Assembly (NCBI GenBank): GCA_038216175.1
Contig: JBBQQG010000001.1
Location: 1-64,000 of the forward strand
Direction of reading: 5' to 3'
From: JBBQQG01 sp038216175
GTDB lineage: Bacteria > Patescibacteriota > Saccharimonadia > Saccharimonadales > OMJO01
Length of the DNA stretch: 64,000 bases
The first letter of the stretch is position 1. Every line of letters starts with the position of its first letter. The notes beneath the pieces are model-generated. The model did not search any database, was not told the DNA's origin, and saw only the letters and a program-made list of their open reading frames with translations. A program made the position numbers and the translations under genes. Shown here one piece after another: positions 34,891-43,704 of this stretch.

Positions 34891-35925
34891 ATGGATCCAG
34901 AAATTAAAGTTGATGAAACTATAGTTCAGCAGGCCGAACTCGAAACTTTTATTGATACATATACCAATTCGATTAGAGAATATGAAGTTGAATCCACTTT
35001 TACCGACGAAGAAATAATGCGCGAAGAAGAATTAATAGATAGAACTCGGCAACGTATTAACGCCGCTAAAAATAAACTCGCAAGTAAATTTAGTGAAGTA
35101 AAACAAATTCAGTATCATTGCCGTGATCTAGCTTATGAAGTGCTAGCCGACGAAAAATCAGATATTCCGCATAAATTAATAGCCGGTTTTATGATTAATG
35201 TTGATCCATCCACCGCCTTAAAAGGAGCAAATAATTTATCACAAGTAAATGAAATAATAAAAAACGAAAAAAGTACGCCAATAATACATATAAAGGGTAC
35301 AAACGATGCTGATCATCAAATTACAATCGGAAATTTAGTTAGTATCGAACATAGATTTAGCAAAGATGGCCTACGATTACTTGCAAACCTCGAAGATTCG
35401 ACGTTGATTGATAGTAAGTCCCGAAATCCCAAGAGAAGTTACATGGTACGTAAAATAACCGGCGACGTTCCTTTTGAACTTAATTTAGACACCCAGGAGA
35501 TGTCAAATAATATTTTTGATCCAAATTATATAAATTTTGATCAACCGTCGAAGGATGAAACTAAAACAAAACCGATTATTGTCAGCGGGCTGTTAATTGG
35601 ACAACAAGCAATTACTAATTATTTTTACGCTATGATTGAAAATAACTCTAATTATGCAGAATCTGAGCGTGTCCAAAATAACCTTATTTATCAATTGTGG
35701 GAAGGATTGAAAAATGCCGGAGTTGAAATTCCTTTGAATGATATTCTAAAAAGTTTGTGGATCGAAAAAATAAAAGATGAGGTAACAAGTCCAATTGTCA
35801 GGACCTTAGAATCCACTGAAAATATTGAAAGAAAAAGGCTACTGTCGGAACTTGGAGTAGAAGTAGATGAATCAGTTATTGTACTAGAAGCTCTAGCAAG
35901 AATTAGGCAAAATAAACAAAATTGA
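34891..35925 (+). CDS. hypothetical coiled-coil protein, 344 aa
   Basis: No family recognised. Acidic and soluble. Residues ~15-75 are strongly heptad-like (TDEEIMREEELIDRTRQRINAAKNKLASKF), followed by a central region with KSTPIIHIKGTNDADHQITIGNLVSIEH and a beta-rich part, then a helical C-terminus (ENIERKRLLSELGVEVDES). It has a strong AGGAGG-type site (CGGAGG, 7 nt before ATG) and no signal peptide or membrane segment. It is followed by the prepilin-like gene after 130 nt, with a separate promoter. No function is proposed. Confidence 0.75.
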   Translation: MDPEIKVDETIVQQAELETFIDTYTNSIREYEVESTFTDEEIMREEELIDRTRQRINAAKNKLASKFSEVKQIQYHCRDLAYEVLADEKSDIPHKLIAGFMINVDPSTALKGANNLSQVNEIIKNEKSTPIIHIKGTNDADHQITIGNLVSIEHRFSKDGLRLLANLEDSTLIDSKSRNPKRSYMVRKITGDVPFELNLDTQEMSNNIFDPNYINFDQPSKDETKTKPIIVSGLLIGQQAITNYFYAMIENNSNYAESERVQNNLIYQLWEGLKNAGVEIPLNDILKSLWIEKIKDEVTSPIVRTLESTENIERKRLLSELGVEVDESVIVLEALARIRQNKQN

Positions 35926-35997
35926 GGTAAGAATACAGCTAATAACCAGTAACCATTCCTTATTTCAATTAAGCCAGATATTGGCGTAACTATTTAT

Positions 35998-36026
35998 TTG
36001 TAAACACCTATTTTTAGGCTTATACT
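35998..36026 (+). promoter_or_regulatory. sigma70-type promoter of the prepilin-like gene
   Basis: TTGTAA (35998-36003) and TATACT (36021-36026), 17-bp spacer. Transcription would begin about 23 nt before the ATG at 36056; the short leader lacks a clear Shine-Dalgarno site. Confidence 0.6.
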
Positions 36027-36055
36027 AAGCGCAAATATAATAAAATGACTATCAG

Positions 36056-36949
36056 ATGGATCACATAAAAAGCAGTCAAGATGGTTTTAGCGCAGTAGAA
36101 GCACTTATTATTCTGGTAGTTATTTGTTTAATAACCAGCATTGGGTATTATATTTACAAAAGTAAATCGTCGAACAGAATTATTGTCGGTAATACTGTCA
36201 AAACGATTCAAACCGATGCTGAGCAAAATAAACTGGATAAAATTAAATACAAAATAGGGCAACTTGACCACCGGACGGATATAGCAGTTAGTACTTATAC
36301 AATTGACGATATTAAAATGACAGATCCGACTTCGATGGTTACATTACCGCCATATTTTACTTTTATTTTTAACGGGTCGAGTTATGCTAATGATAAAAAT
36401 ATAGCTCCAGTTGGTACTGCCGGTCCAAATGGATCGGGCGGCAATCAAGCACTTCAAAGGGATAAAATTGATACCATTTTAAAATATGAAGGTCTAACTC
36501 AATCAGCCAAAAATGGTACTGAGCCCGGTATAACTATTACATATGAAAGTAAGCTAGTTTTGTGTACCGAAGGTGATAGTATTGGTGTTGCTACAGTATC
36601 ATGTATCGGAAAGAAGGAATTTAATCAGGATATAGCCGACATAAAAACAGCATTTCAAGCTTTAAAAAATAAGTTCTCCAACGTAGATACGACTCAGTAT
36701 TCTATTATTAACTATACTGAAGGCACGACCGACGAGGTCAAGGGTATTTATATTAGCAATCTAACAGGATCAAGTATGAAACAGGCGGATTATGGCGCCT
36801 ATTTAGTTAAATTATCCGGTTCGTGGCGGTACATTGCAAGCAATACTGCTGGTCGACAGGGGCAACTATCACCTAGTTGCGATGTTATAAATAAGCCAGA
36901 ATATCATAACGTATTTAAATCATATTACCCTGCACCTTGCGGAATCTAG
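36056..36949 (+). CDS. type IV prepilin-like protein, 297 aa
   Basis: Exported protein with a class III (type IV pilin) signal. The leader MDHIKSSQDG is followed by FSAVEALIILVVICLITSIGYYIY: cleavage after Gly10 and Glu at mature position 5, then a ~21-residue hydrophobic helix. The remaining ~255 residues form a soluble domain with four cysteines (CTEGDSIGVATVSC and CDVINKPEYHN...PAPC), possibly two disulfides. It is larger than a typical major pilin, so a minor pilin or pseudopilin is likely. No pilus assembly genes are in the window. Type IV pili are known in Saccharibacteria and drive twitching. Confidence 0.8.
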   Translation: MDHIKSSQDGFSAVEALIILVVICLITSIGYYIYKSKSSNRIIVGNTVKTIQTDAEQNKLDKIKYKIGQLDHRTDIAVSTYTIDDIKMTDPTSMVTLPPYFTFIFNGSSYANDKNIAPVGTAGPNGSGGNQALQRDKIDTILKYEGLTQSAKNGTEPGITITYESKLVLCTEGDSIGVATVSCIGKKEFNQDIADIKTAFQALKNKFSNVDTTQYSIINYTEGTTDEVKGIYISNLTGSSMKQADYGAYLVKLSGSWRYIASNTAGRQGQLSPSCDVINKPEYHNVFKSYYPAPCGI

Positions 36950-37029
36950 TCTAGTCATGATTAATAATGAACAAACCTATTCTTTTTTATATATAAAGCT
37001 AAGATAAAGTCTCGTTATTACAGATTGAT

Positions 37030-38168
37030 CTATTTTACAACCGATGGTGTGCCATCACCATTACCCTCGGTATATATATAGCATTGCTGTCCTAGAAATG
37101 CTTTGTGTACGTCGGGATCCTTTTGATATTCAGAACATGCTGGGGCATTATCTATCCCCCACGCAAATACTGTCCACGTATTGCCTTTTTGATAGAGCCA
37201 AGCTCTCACAGACTCCCCCCCGCTATTTTTGGCCGTATCAAACGGTATAACTTCTAATATATTTATAACTTTATATCCTGGGGTTTTACTATCTAAAATT
37301 ACAGGGGTACCAATCCCAACGGGTATATCAGTTTTGCTAAAATACTTCTCTGATCCTGGGGGATTGACCTTGTTAGCAGCAATTTTTACAGCATCAAATA
37401 TTGGCTTGTCGGCCACAGTCGTTTTATTAATATCATTACTATCAACGCAACTTACATCAATAGTTAAATCAGAACTAAAACTGCATACCGTATGAGTTTC
37501 TGCATTTTCGTACAAGCCGCTTACAGATGTCTGTGGATTATTATCTTGTTTTGTTTGTAGCCGGAAACCAGCATCAACTAATAGATTTTTGATTGCGGGA
37601 GTGGCAGTTTTGACGATTTCTTGACCCCTATCTTGCTCTTCTTGATTAAAAGTAGCGGGGTTATCACTACTGGTCAATGTTTTTTCTGTCTTTGTCGGTT
37701 GGAATGATACCCAAGTACTTGTTGTCATTCTTTGTAAAACATAATAATCTGCACCTGGTAAACTACCAAAGTCATCATCAGGGGGTTCAATAGTGTCTCC
37801 CTTATTGTCAAACAAGTATGTAGAATTTTGCCTTGTTCGCTCAACTAAAACCGTTTGCGTCGGCACAACTTTTCGTAACATTGCTATTAGTTCAGTGGCA
37901 TTTCGACTCTTGTGTTGGTAGTCGTAATTAATACTTTTGCTAGTTTTATCATCTTGATAGCCATTGTAAAGTCCTATACTCACGTAGAGTACGACTAGTC
38001 CCAGTAAACAGGTCCCAACCCATATAAATATCTTTTTTTGTTTTTGTTTTTTTTATTTACTGTTTCTTCCGGTTTAGTTTTAGTGTCATCTTCTAAAACG
38101 TTAATACCCTGAGCTGTTTCATCTTGTTCCGTTGCTATAGTTTGAGGTCGTAGATTAGGTGATTCCAT
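37030..38168 (-). CDS. single-pass membrane protein interrupted by a frameshift in A-rich tracts
   Basis: Two reading frames join to give one sensible protein. Frame 1 starts ATG 38168 (MESPNLRPQTIATEQDETAQ), runs through an acidic then Lys/Asn-rich cytoplasmic segment and stops soon after. The second frame opens at a TAA near 38055 and carries KKIFIWVGTCLLGLVVLYVSIGLYNGYQ, a membrane helix, then a ~300-aa extracytoplasmic domain. A one-base change in the runs of 8, 5 and 7 A (38029-38054) would fuse them. Taking the second frame alone from the GTG at 37983 would truncate the membrane helix. The exported domain has several Cys and an unknown fold, with similarity in style to the prepilin-like neighbour. 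Sequencing error, slippage or true pseudogene are all possible. Confidence 0.7.
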
Positions 38169-38437
38169 ATGAAGTCTTCGGTCTACTAAATTGGGTCTTT
38201 CGTATTTAAAATTATGCCCTATATTTTCTACTAATATACATCACTATTATTTATTTTAGCGTAAGCTATAAGCAAATAATTTGCAAATATCTGACATTTA
38301 GCATATGTCTATTGATAAATAAACTTAGTTAACTATCACTTCGATCGCCTAAAAACCCTTTATTAATAAACGCAGAATTCTCAATGCTTCATAGCAATTG
38401 GGAGCAAGACATCAACTTGCATTGGTATCTTAGATAA

Positions 38438-39022
38438 TTAAATTAATTGATCGGCTTTAGTGTTTGGCAGTAAATTTTCGTTTAACCGATTGAAGTAATC
38501 TTGGATAACTAAAATATCTAAGCCATCTGGCACTAATACTATTATTACGAATGCCAGTCCAGCAGACAATTTTCCAGCTGTTATTATTCCGACTGCTTTA
38601 GAGTAGCTCCACAGCCATAGCGCCATAGCAATCATGATCAAAATAAATCCGACAAAAAAAGAAATAATCGATATTATTTGAAATTTACTTATTGGATGCA
38701 GATAGGTTTCATGGCAGGTAGCGCTATTGCTATTATAGCGATTGATTGCTTGATCACCTTGATATGGGTAACCATTTACGCATGAAGTAGCATAAGCAGG
38801 TGTAACAGTTTTATAGATATTCGAAATCGTCGAGAATACGAATATCGATATAGCTGCGCTAAATAATAGAAATGGAATTAGCAGCAGCCATGGAGAAGCA
38901 ATTTTTATATTCTTATTTTGATCCATCATTTCTCGTCTTGTTTTAATAAACCAATATATTCTATAAATTCCAAACGTAATAAGTTCCAAAAAAAACAACT
39001 TAAAGATTGATCGGTTTTTCAT
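38438..39022 (-). CDS. DUF4234-like membrane protein, 194 aa
   Basis: Integral membrane protein of unknown function. The start FKLFFLELITFGIYRIYWFIKTRREM is the DUF4234 hallmark. Four hydrophobic segments lie at about 8-26, 43-67, 112-137 and 145-170, with a loop of ~40 residues between the second and third containing three cysteines (SCVNGYPYQ, ATCHE). 128 nt downstream of tuf beyond the terminator. No role is known for the family. Confidence 0.82.
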   Translation of the reverse strand: MKNRSIFKLFFLELITFGIYRIYWFIKTRREMMDQNKNIKIASPWLLLIPFLLFSAAISIFVFSTISNIYKTVTPAYATSCVNGYPYQGDQAINRYNSNSATCHETYLHPISKFQIISIISFFVGFILIMIAMALWLWSYSKAVGIITAGKLSAGLAFVIIVLVPDGLDILVIQDYFNRLNENLLPNTKADQLI

Positions 39023-39103
39023 ATTATTCCTTATTGTGCTTATTTCTTAACTGGATTCTAGATTAAAAAACACTTCTAGTAAAGCAGCTAAGCAATGTTA
39101 AAT

Positions 39104-39137
39104 AAAAAGAGAGCCCTATATAAAGCTCTCTTTTTTT
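39104..39137 (-). terminator. Rho-independent terminator downstream of tuf
   Basis: An 11-bp perfect inverted repeat (39104-39114 AAAAAGAGAGC with 39125-39135 GCTCTCTTTTT), 10-nt loop, and T/A runs on both sides, so it can stop transcription from either direction. It lies 13 nt past the tuf stop codon. Confidence 0.85.
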
Positions 39138-39150
39138 AATCTTTCACTGT

Positions 39151-40332
39151 TTATTTATTGATCTTGGTAACAACTCCAGCGCCAACAGTTCGTCCACCTT
39201 CACGAATAGCAAAGCGTAGACCCTGTTCCATGGCAATTGGAGCCAGCAACTTTACTTTAAATGTAATCGTGTCACCTGGCATAACCATTTCTTTGTCAGC
39301 CGGAAGTTCAACTTCACCAGTTACGTCAGTAGTTCGGAAATAGAACTGTGGTTTGTAACCTTTGAAAAATGGCGTGTGTCGTCCGCCTTCTTCTTTTGTT
39401 AAGATATAGACTTCGCTGTCAAATTCTGTGTGAGGCGTAATAGTACCTGGCTTGCAAAGTACTTGTCCTCTTTCAATATCTGCTCGCTCAATTCCTCGAA
39501 GTAGAATTCCGACATTGTCGCCGGCTTGTCCCTGGTCTAAGTTCTTTTTGAACATTTCTACACCAGTTACCGTAGATTTACGAGTATCTTTAATTCCAAC
39601 GATTTCTATTTCTTCGCCGACTTTTACGATACCTTGTTCAATTCTTCCGGTTGCAACGGTTCCACGTCCTTTAATTGAGAATACGTCTTCAATAGGCATT
39701 AAAAACGGCTTGTCTAGTTCGCGTTTTGGTTCTGGAATAAAATCATCAAGTGCTTTTACTAGTTCCATGATTGCATCTTCGCTTGCAGCGTCGCCAGCTA
39801 GAGCTTTGGTTGCTGAACCTTTAATAATCGGAGCGTTTTCATCGTAGCCGTTCTTAGCTAGTAATTCACGAATATCCATTTCTACAAGTTCGATTAGTTC
39901 TGGGTCAGCTAGATCCATTTTGTTCATGAAAACTAAAATTGAAGGTACGCCAACTTGCTTAGCGAGAAGAACGTGCTCTCTTGTCTGAGGCAATGGGCCG
40001 TCGTTGGCAGCAACTACTAAAATAGCTCCGTCTATCTGGGCAGCACCTGTAATCATGTTTTTAACGTAATCGGCGTGACCCGGCATGTCAACGTGAGCAT
40101 AGTGTCGTTTTTCACTTTCATATTCCTGATGAGATGTAGCAATCGTAATACCACGAGCTTTTTCTTCAGGCGCATTATCTATTTGATCATAAGCAACTGG
40201 CTTATTTACTTCAGTTGGTAGTTTTTTTGCAAGTACAGAAGTAATTGCGGCTGTTAGTGTAGTCTTACCATGGTCGACGTGACCCATTGTACCTACGTTT
40301 ACGTGGGGCTTGCTTCTATCAAAATTTGCCAT
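39151..40332 (-). CDS. tuf: translation elongation factor EF-Tu
   Basis: GTPase delivering aminoacyl-tRNA to the ribosome. [15 protein letters not shown] (G1), [26 protein letters not shown] (G3), NKMDLAD (G4), then domain 2-3 blocks such as [13 protein letters not shown] and [24 protein letters not shown]. 393 aa. Not linked to fusA here, which lies 3.4 kb away. SD AGGAGA precedes the ATG; a terminator follows. Some lineages have two copies, only one is in this window. Confidence 0.99.
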   Translation of the reverse strand: MANFDRSKPHVNVGTMGHVDHGKTTLTAAITSVLAKKLPTEVNKPVAYDQIDNAPEEKARGITIATSHQEYESEKRHYAHVDMPGHADYVKNMITGAAQIDGAILVVAANDGPLPQTREHVLLAKQVGVPSILVFMNKMDLADPELIELVEMDIRELLAKNGYDENAPIIKGSATKALAGDAASEDAIMELVKALDDFIPEPKRELDKPFLMPIEDVFSIKGRGTVATGRIEQGIVKVGEEIEIVGIKDTRKSTVTGVEMFKKNLDQGQAGDNVGILLRGIERADIERGQVLCKPGTITPHTEFDSEVYILTKEEGGRHTPFFKGYKPQFYFRTTDVTGEVELPADKEMVMPGDTITFKVKLLAPIAMEQGLRFAIREGGRTVGAGVVTKINK

Positions 40333-40484
40333 TGTCTGGTCTCCTATTGTTTAGTTAGAGCTTATTTAATTAATTGTTGTTCGCGGTCCATATTTTGCTG
40401 CTTTAATAAGCATAAATCAAAAAGCCCTCACGCGAGTTACTGATGTATTCTATCGAATTTCAAGCTGGTTGTAAAGCCAAAGTC

Positions 40485-41537
40485 TTAACTATTTTTATTA
40501 TTTTTCGACTGTTTTAATACAGTTTTGTAAGCCTTAATATAGCCCTCAGTCATCTTTTTATAGTTAAACAGTTTGGCTGTTCGTCTTGCAATATATTTTC
40601 GGTTTAGTGAAAAGCATTGGTCTAGTTTGCTATATCCTTCGATAAAGTCTTCGACTAGTAATCCGGTTTTGCCGTTTTCAATTACTTCAGGCATCGATCC
40701 TCGTCTGATAGCAAAAGTTGGGGTGCCGCACATTGCTGCCTCAACAACTGTAAGTCCAAACGGTTCTCGAAAACTAACGGGGTGCAAGTTGCACATAGCG
40801 TTACTGAGCAATTTAACTTTGTCTTTAAAGCCAAGCTCTCCCAGATACTCGACCAGCGGATGGCGTAAATACGGCCTTATAATTTTATCGAAGTATTCCC
40901 GACCTTGAACATCGATTTTTCCGGCTATCTTTATTTTTATGTTACGGCTGATTGCTAGATCAATCGCAATATGCGGACTTTTTTCGGTATCGAATCTGCC
41001 CAAATAGCACAAGTATTTTTGCGGCTTTTCAACAAATTTAAAGTCGGCAAGATCTTCGCCGTTATAAACTACGCCTTTGTAATTTAGTCCACTGTAAGAC
41101 TGCATTTGGTTTTTCGAAATAGCAATGTAGTTTAGATCTTTTCTTTCTTCATAATGTTTATAATTATCAAGTGTTATCGCCCCGTGAATTGTAGTAAGAT
41201 TTGGAAAATCTTTAAATTTAGTCAGATCAAACGTATGCGAGTGAATTAAATCTATTTCTGGCAACAGTTTAGATATTTCGTGATTTGTGTTTCTGTTAAA
41301 TAGTTTTATTTTTTTATTAACTAGTTTAAGCTCGTCGGCTGTTTTCGGAAAACCAGTCGCTTTATCTAGTGTTGGAATAATTCGACAGTCGGCTTTAGAG
41401 TCAGCTGGCGCCAGTAATATTGGTTCGTGGCCAGCAAGTTTCAAACCATTAATCAGATAGCTAATTACCTGTTCTGTGCCACCATACTGAACTGGAGGCA
41501 CTGGAATATATGGTCCTGAAACTATCGCAATCCTCAT
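40485..41537 (-). CDS. GT4-family glycosyltransferase
   Basis: Retaining GT-B glycosyltransferase, cytoplasmic. MRIAIVSGPYIPVPPVQYGGTEQVI is the donor-domain start; DLIHSHTFDLTKFKDF, YLGRFDTEKSPHIAI and the E-x7-E segment FREPFGLTVVEAAMCGTP complete the pattern. 350 aa. It lies 51 nt downstream of the debranching-enzyme-like gene, on the same strand and probably the same transcript. A role in a surface or storage alpha-glucan is inferred; it is distinct from the GT4 at the window start. Confidence 0.9.
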   Translation of the reverse strand: MRIAIVSGPYIPVPPVQYGGTEQVISYLINGLKLAGHEPILLAPADSKADCRIIPTLDKATGFPKTADELKLVNKKIKLFNRNTNHEISKLLPEIDLIHSHTFDLTKFKDFPNLTTIHGAITLDNYKHYEERKDLNYIAISKNQMQSYSGLNYKGVVYNGEDLADFKFVEKPQKYLCYLGRFDTEKSPHIAIDLAISRNIKIKIAGKIDVQGREYFDKIIRPYLRHPLVEYLGELGFKDKVKLLSNAMCNLHPVSFREPFGLTVVEAAMCGTPTFAIRRGSMPEVIENGKTGLLVEDFIEGYSKLDQCFSLNRKYIARRTAKLFNYKKMTEGYIKAYKTVLKQSKNNKNS

Positions 41538-41588
41538 GTATATAACATTGTAGACTACTACGCTGACTTGTGACTAATCTTTAAGATG

Positions 41589-43106
41589 TTAGGAAGCGTT
41601 AACTAAACTGTAAGGATAATCAGGATAACGGGCGCCGAGTTCTTTGCCTCGCCTAAGTTCTTTTACCCTTGGTATATGAGAAAGTACGTCGTGCTCAAGC
41701 AGTTTTTGCCATTCTTCCTGATGTATTTTCGGTTGTCTAACACCCGGCGATCGACTACTGGCTATAGCCATAACTGCTGATACTGTCCAAGCCTGAACGG
41801 TTTCCGGCTTATTGGTACTTTCAACTAGCGACACTGGACCGTGCTCAGTTGCGCTTGGCGGCCCAGCAAGTACCCGTCCCCGGAAATCGACATAAACAAA
41901 TTCCGGGTAGCCTTTGCTTTTTTTAACTACGTTTAATATTCTGTTCTCTAGTTCCTGCGACAACTTTATAAACCCTTGCCGTCGCATTCCTTTGGCAATA
42001 TCATAAGTTTCTTTTGGCCAAGTTGTAAATGAACCGTGATAATCCCAGAACTTGATTAGTTTGCGCTCGCTAAGTGACCGGCTGCGAATACCTGCGTCGG
42101 TTAAAAAGTCGGTGCCCATGATATTCATTACTATTCCTTTAATAAATTTCACCTTGGTGTCATGTTCTAAATCGTCAAAAAACATGCTGTCAAGCAGTGA
42201 TGCCGGATTGGCTGTCATAGTTTTTATTATTCTGATGCTTCCCGGTACACGGTAATCTATGCCTAGTGCAAAGTATTTTTGTTTCGGCTGCCAAAGCAGC
42301 TGTATCGTTCTTGCTTGCAGCTGTTTTGCTCGATCAGACAGCTGTTGTCTTCTTTCCGGAAGCATTAAGGCAGCGTATTTAAGGGCATCGTAGGCAAGCC
42401 CTTGGACTTCAATTGAACCAATCGGCAAATGATGGTTAGCTAGCCGTCCGTTTTTGTGGACATAGAATTCTTTTGAATCCTTCCATACCTGATTTTCTAT
42501 TCCCTGAGGATTTCGGGCGTGGTACTCCAGTAGTCCGGAATCAGAATCGCCCAGTTTTTCGAGCAGCCAGTCGACTGCCAGTTCAAGTGCCTGGTACATA
42601 GTTGAATGAGAGCCATCACGCCGGCGAACCGGTACTTCCAGTATCTTCTTTGAATTTCTTTTAGTATAGATACCCAGCATCCTGATAAAATGGGGCGTCG
42701 CATCGATCGAACCGTAGTATGCCATTTCTGTGGCTGTGCCGCCCCAGCGTGAAGATAGCTCAGTAAAAATATGTCTCGACATATCGTCCAGCGGCTTGCC
42801 ATCGACGATAGTTGTTCGGTATTCGTGAACAATTTTGCCATATTCTTCTTCTGTAACGTCACTGCTGTGTAATCCCTGGAGGCTGGCTAGAGTCAGAAGT
42901 ATGTGCTTGACTAGTTTTGGTTTTAAATTATTTAAATCCTCTGCTACTTCTAATGAGTCGCGCCCAAATACTGCGCCCTTAAATAGCGTATCGGAGCTGG
43001 CATATACGCCTTTACCAGTTTTTGAGATTACCGATCTAAGTGCCAGCGCTGCTGGAGTCTGGGGCATAATTGGCTGAACTTGTAGGTATTTAAATATCTT
43101 CTTCAT
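41589..43106 (-). CDS. amylo-alpha-1,6-glucosidase-like glycogen debranching enzyme
   Basis: Six-hairpin ((alpha/alpha)6) glycosidase, similar to GDE-type glucosidases that hydrolyse alpha-1,6 branches. Indicators: FKGAVFGRDSLEVAEDL near residue 44, HEYRTTIVDGKPL, YYGSIDATPHFIRML near 129, GIENQVWKDSKEF, NHHLPIGSIEVQGLAYDAL, FWDYHGSFTTWPKETYDIAKGM and the C-terminal ESTNKPETVQAWTVSAVMAI. 505 aa with no signal peptide. Together with the first operon (GH57, GH15) it gives the cell enzymes to make and dismantle a branched alpha-glucan. The GT4 gene follows at 51 nt. Confidence 0.82.
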   Translation of the reverse strand: MKKIFKYLQVQPIMPQTPAALALRSVISKTGKGVYASSDTLFKGAVFGRDSLEVAEDLNNLKPKLVKHILLTLASLQGLHSSDVTEEEYGKIVHEYRTTIVDGKPLDDMSRHIFTELSSRWGGTATEMAYYGSIDATPHFIRMLGIYTKRNSKKILEVPVRRRDGSHSTMYQALELAVDWLLEKLGDSDSGLLEYHARNPQGIENQVWKDSKEFYVHKNGRLANHHLPIGSIEVQGLAYDALKYAALMLPERRQQLSDRAKQLQARTIQLLWQPKQKYFALGIDYRVPGSIRIIKTMTANPASLLDSMFFDDLEHDTKVKFIKGIVMNIMGTDFLTDAGIRSRSLSERKLIKFWDYHGSFTTWPKETYDIAKGMRRQGFIKLSQELENRILNVVKKSKGYPEFVYVDFRGRVLAGPPSATEHGPVSLVESTNKPETVQAWTVSAVMAIASSRSPGVRQPKIHQEEWQKLLEHDVLSHIPRVKELRRGKELGARYPDYPYSLVNAS

Positions 43107-43177
43107 GTTTAAAGAGTTTAACTACTAATCTAAATTGCGGTCAAGCTTTATTAGTTTATTTACAATTATTAAAGTTT

Positions 43178-43693
43178 TTAATCTGATTTAAATTTAGAAC
43201 TAAATCTAGAATGTGCATCTAGAATATTTAATAATACTCCACCTAGGTGTGCACTTCTTTCTCTAAAACTTGGTCTCGGATTAAAATTTTTAAAATCTGT
43301 AAGTACGTTTTTAATTTTGTAGTAATCGTATTTATTAAATACTTCGCTTCCGCGTTTTACGTATTGCTCGTCTAGGCGATTTAATCTTTTTAATATTAAA
43401 GATCGACCGAGCTGAAACTGATTTGGATCAGTTTTATCTAATTTATCTGTTAGCACGCTTAAAATCATAGCGCTGTCGCGGCTGGTATATTTTGGTGCGA
43501 ATATAACAGCATCAATTAGACGAGTAGCATCAGGCTGATGGATAAAGCTTAAACTATATTCATCGGATTCTTCGTAGCCTAGATCTAAGGCAACCTGCCT
43601 AGCTTCAAGGCTGGTTTGGTCATTAAAATTACCAGTTAGAAATACAGAGTACTTACTGGTATTAAGTTCATTAAACATATGCTCGCTGTTCAC
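43178..43693 (-). CDS. hypothetical protein, 171 aa
   Basis: No family recognised. Soluble, no signal peptide. Segments of note: SKYSVFLTGNFNDQTSLEARQVALDLGYEES, which could be a short Rossmann-like element, SRDSAMILSVLTDKLDKTD, and a basic C-terminus with several aromatic residues. It lies 12 nt past the fusA stop codon at the end of the str operon, so it is probably co-expressed with translation factors. M6 is an alternative start. Confidence 0.7.
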   Translation of the reverse strand: MNSEHMFNELNTSKYSVFLTGNFNDQTSLEARQVALDLGYEESDEYSLSFIHQPDATRLIDAVIFAPKYTSRDSAMILSVLTDKLDKTDPNQFQLGRSLILKRLNRLDEQYVKRGSEVFNKYDYYKIKNVLTDFKNFNPRPSFRERSAHLGGVLLNILDAHSRFSSKFKSD

Positions 43694-43704
43694 GATAACA
43701 TTTC

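Noticed and set aside
38029..38054. Classic A-AAA-AAG type programmed -1 frameshift
   Set aside because: The phase is wrong: the first codon would have to slip onto a C, so the standard slippery heptamer is not present, and simple A-run slippage is more likely.
40333..40484. Inverted repeat CTCGCGTGAG ahead of tuf as a terminator or operator
   Set aside because: The stem is only three pairs with a four-base loop, too weak to support a call.
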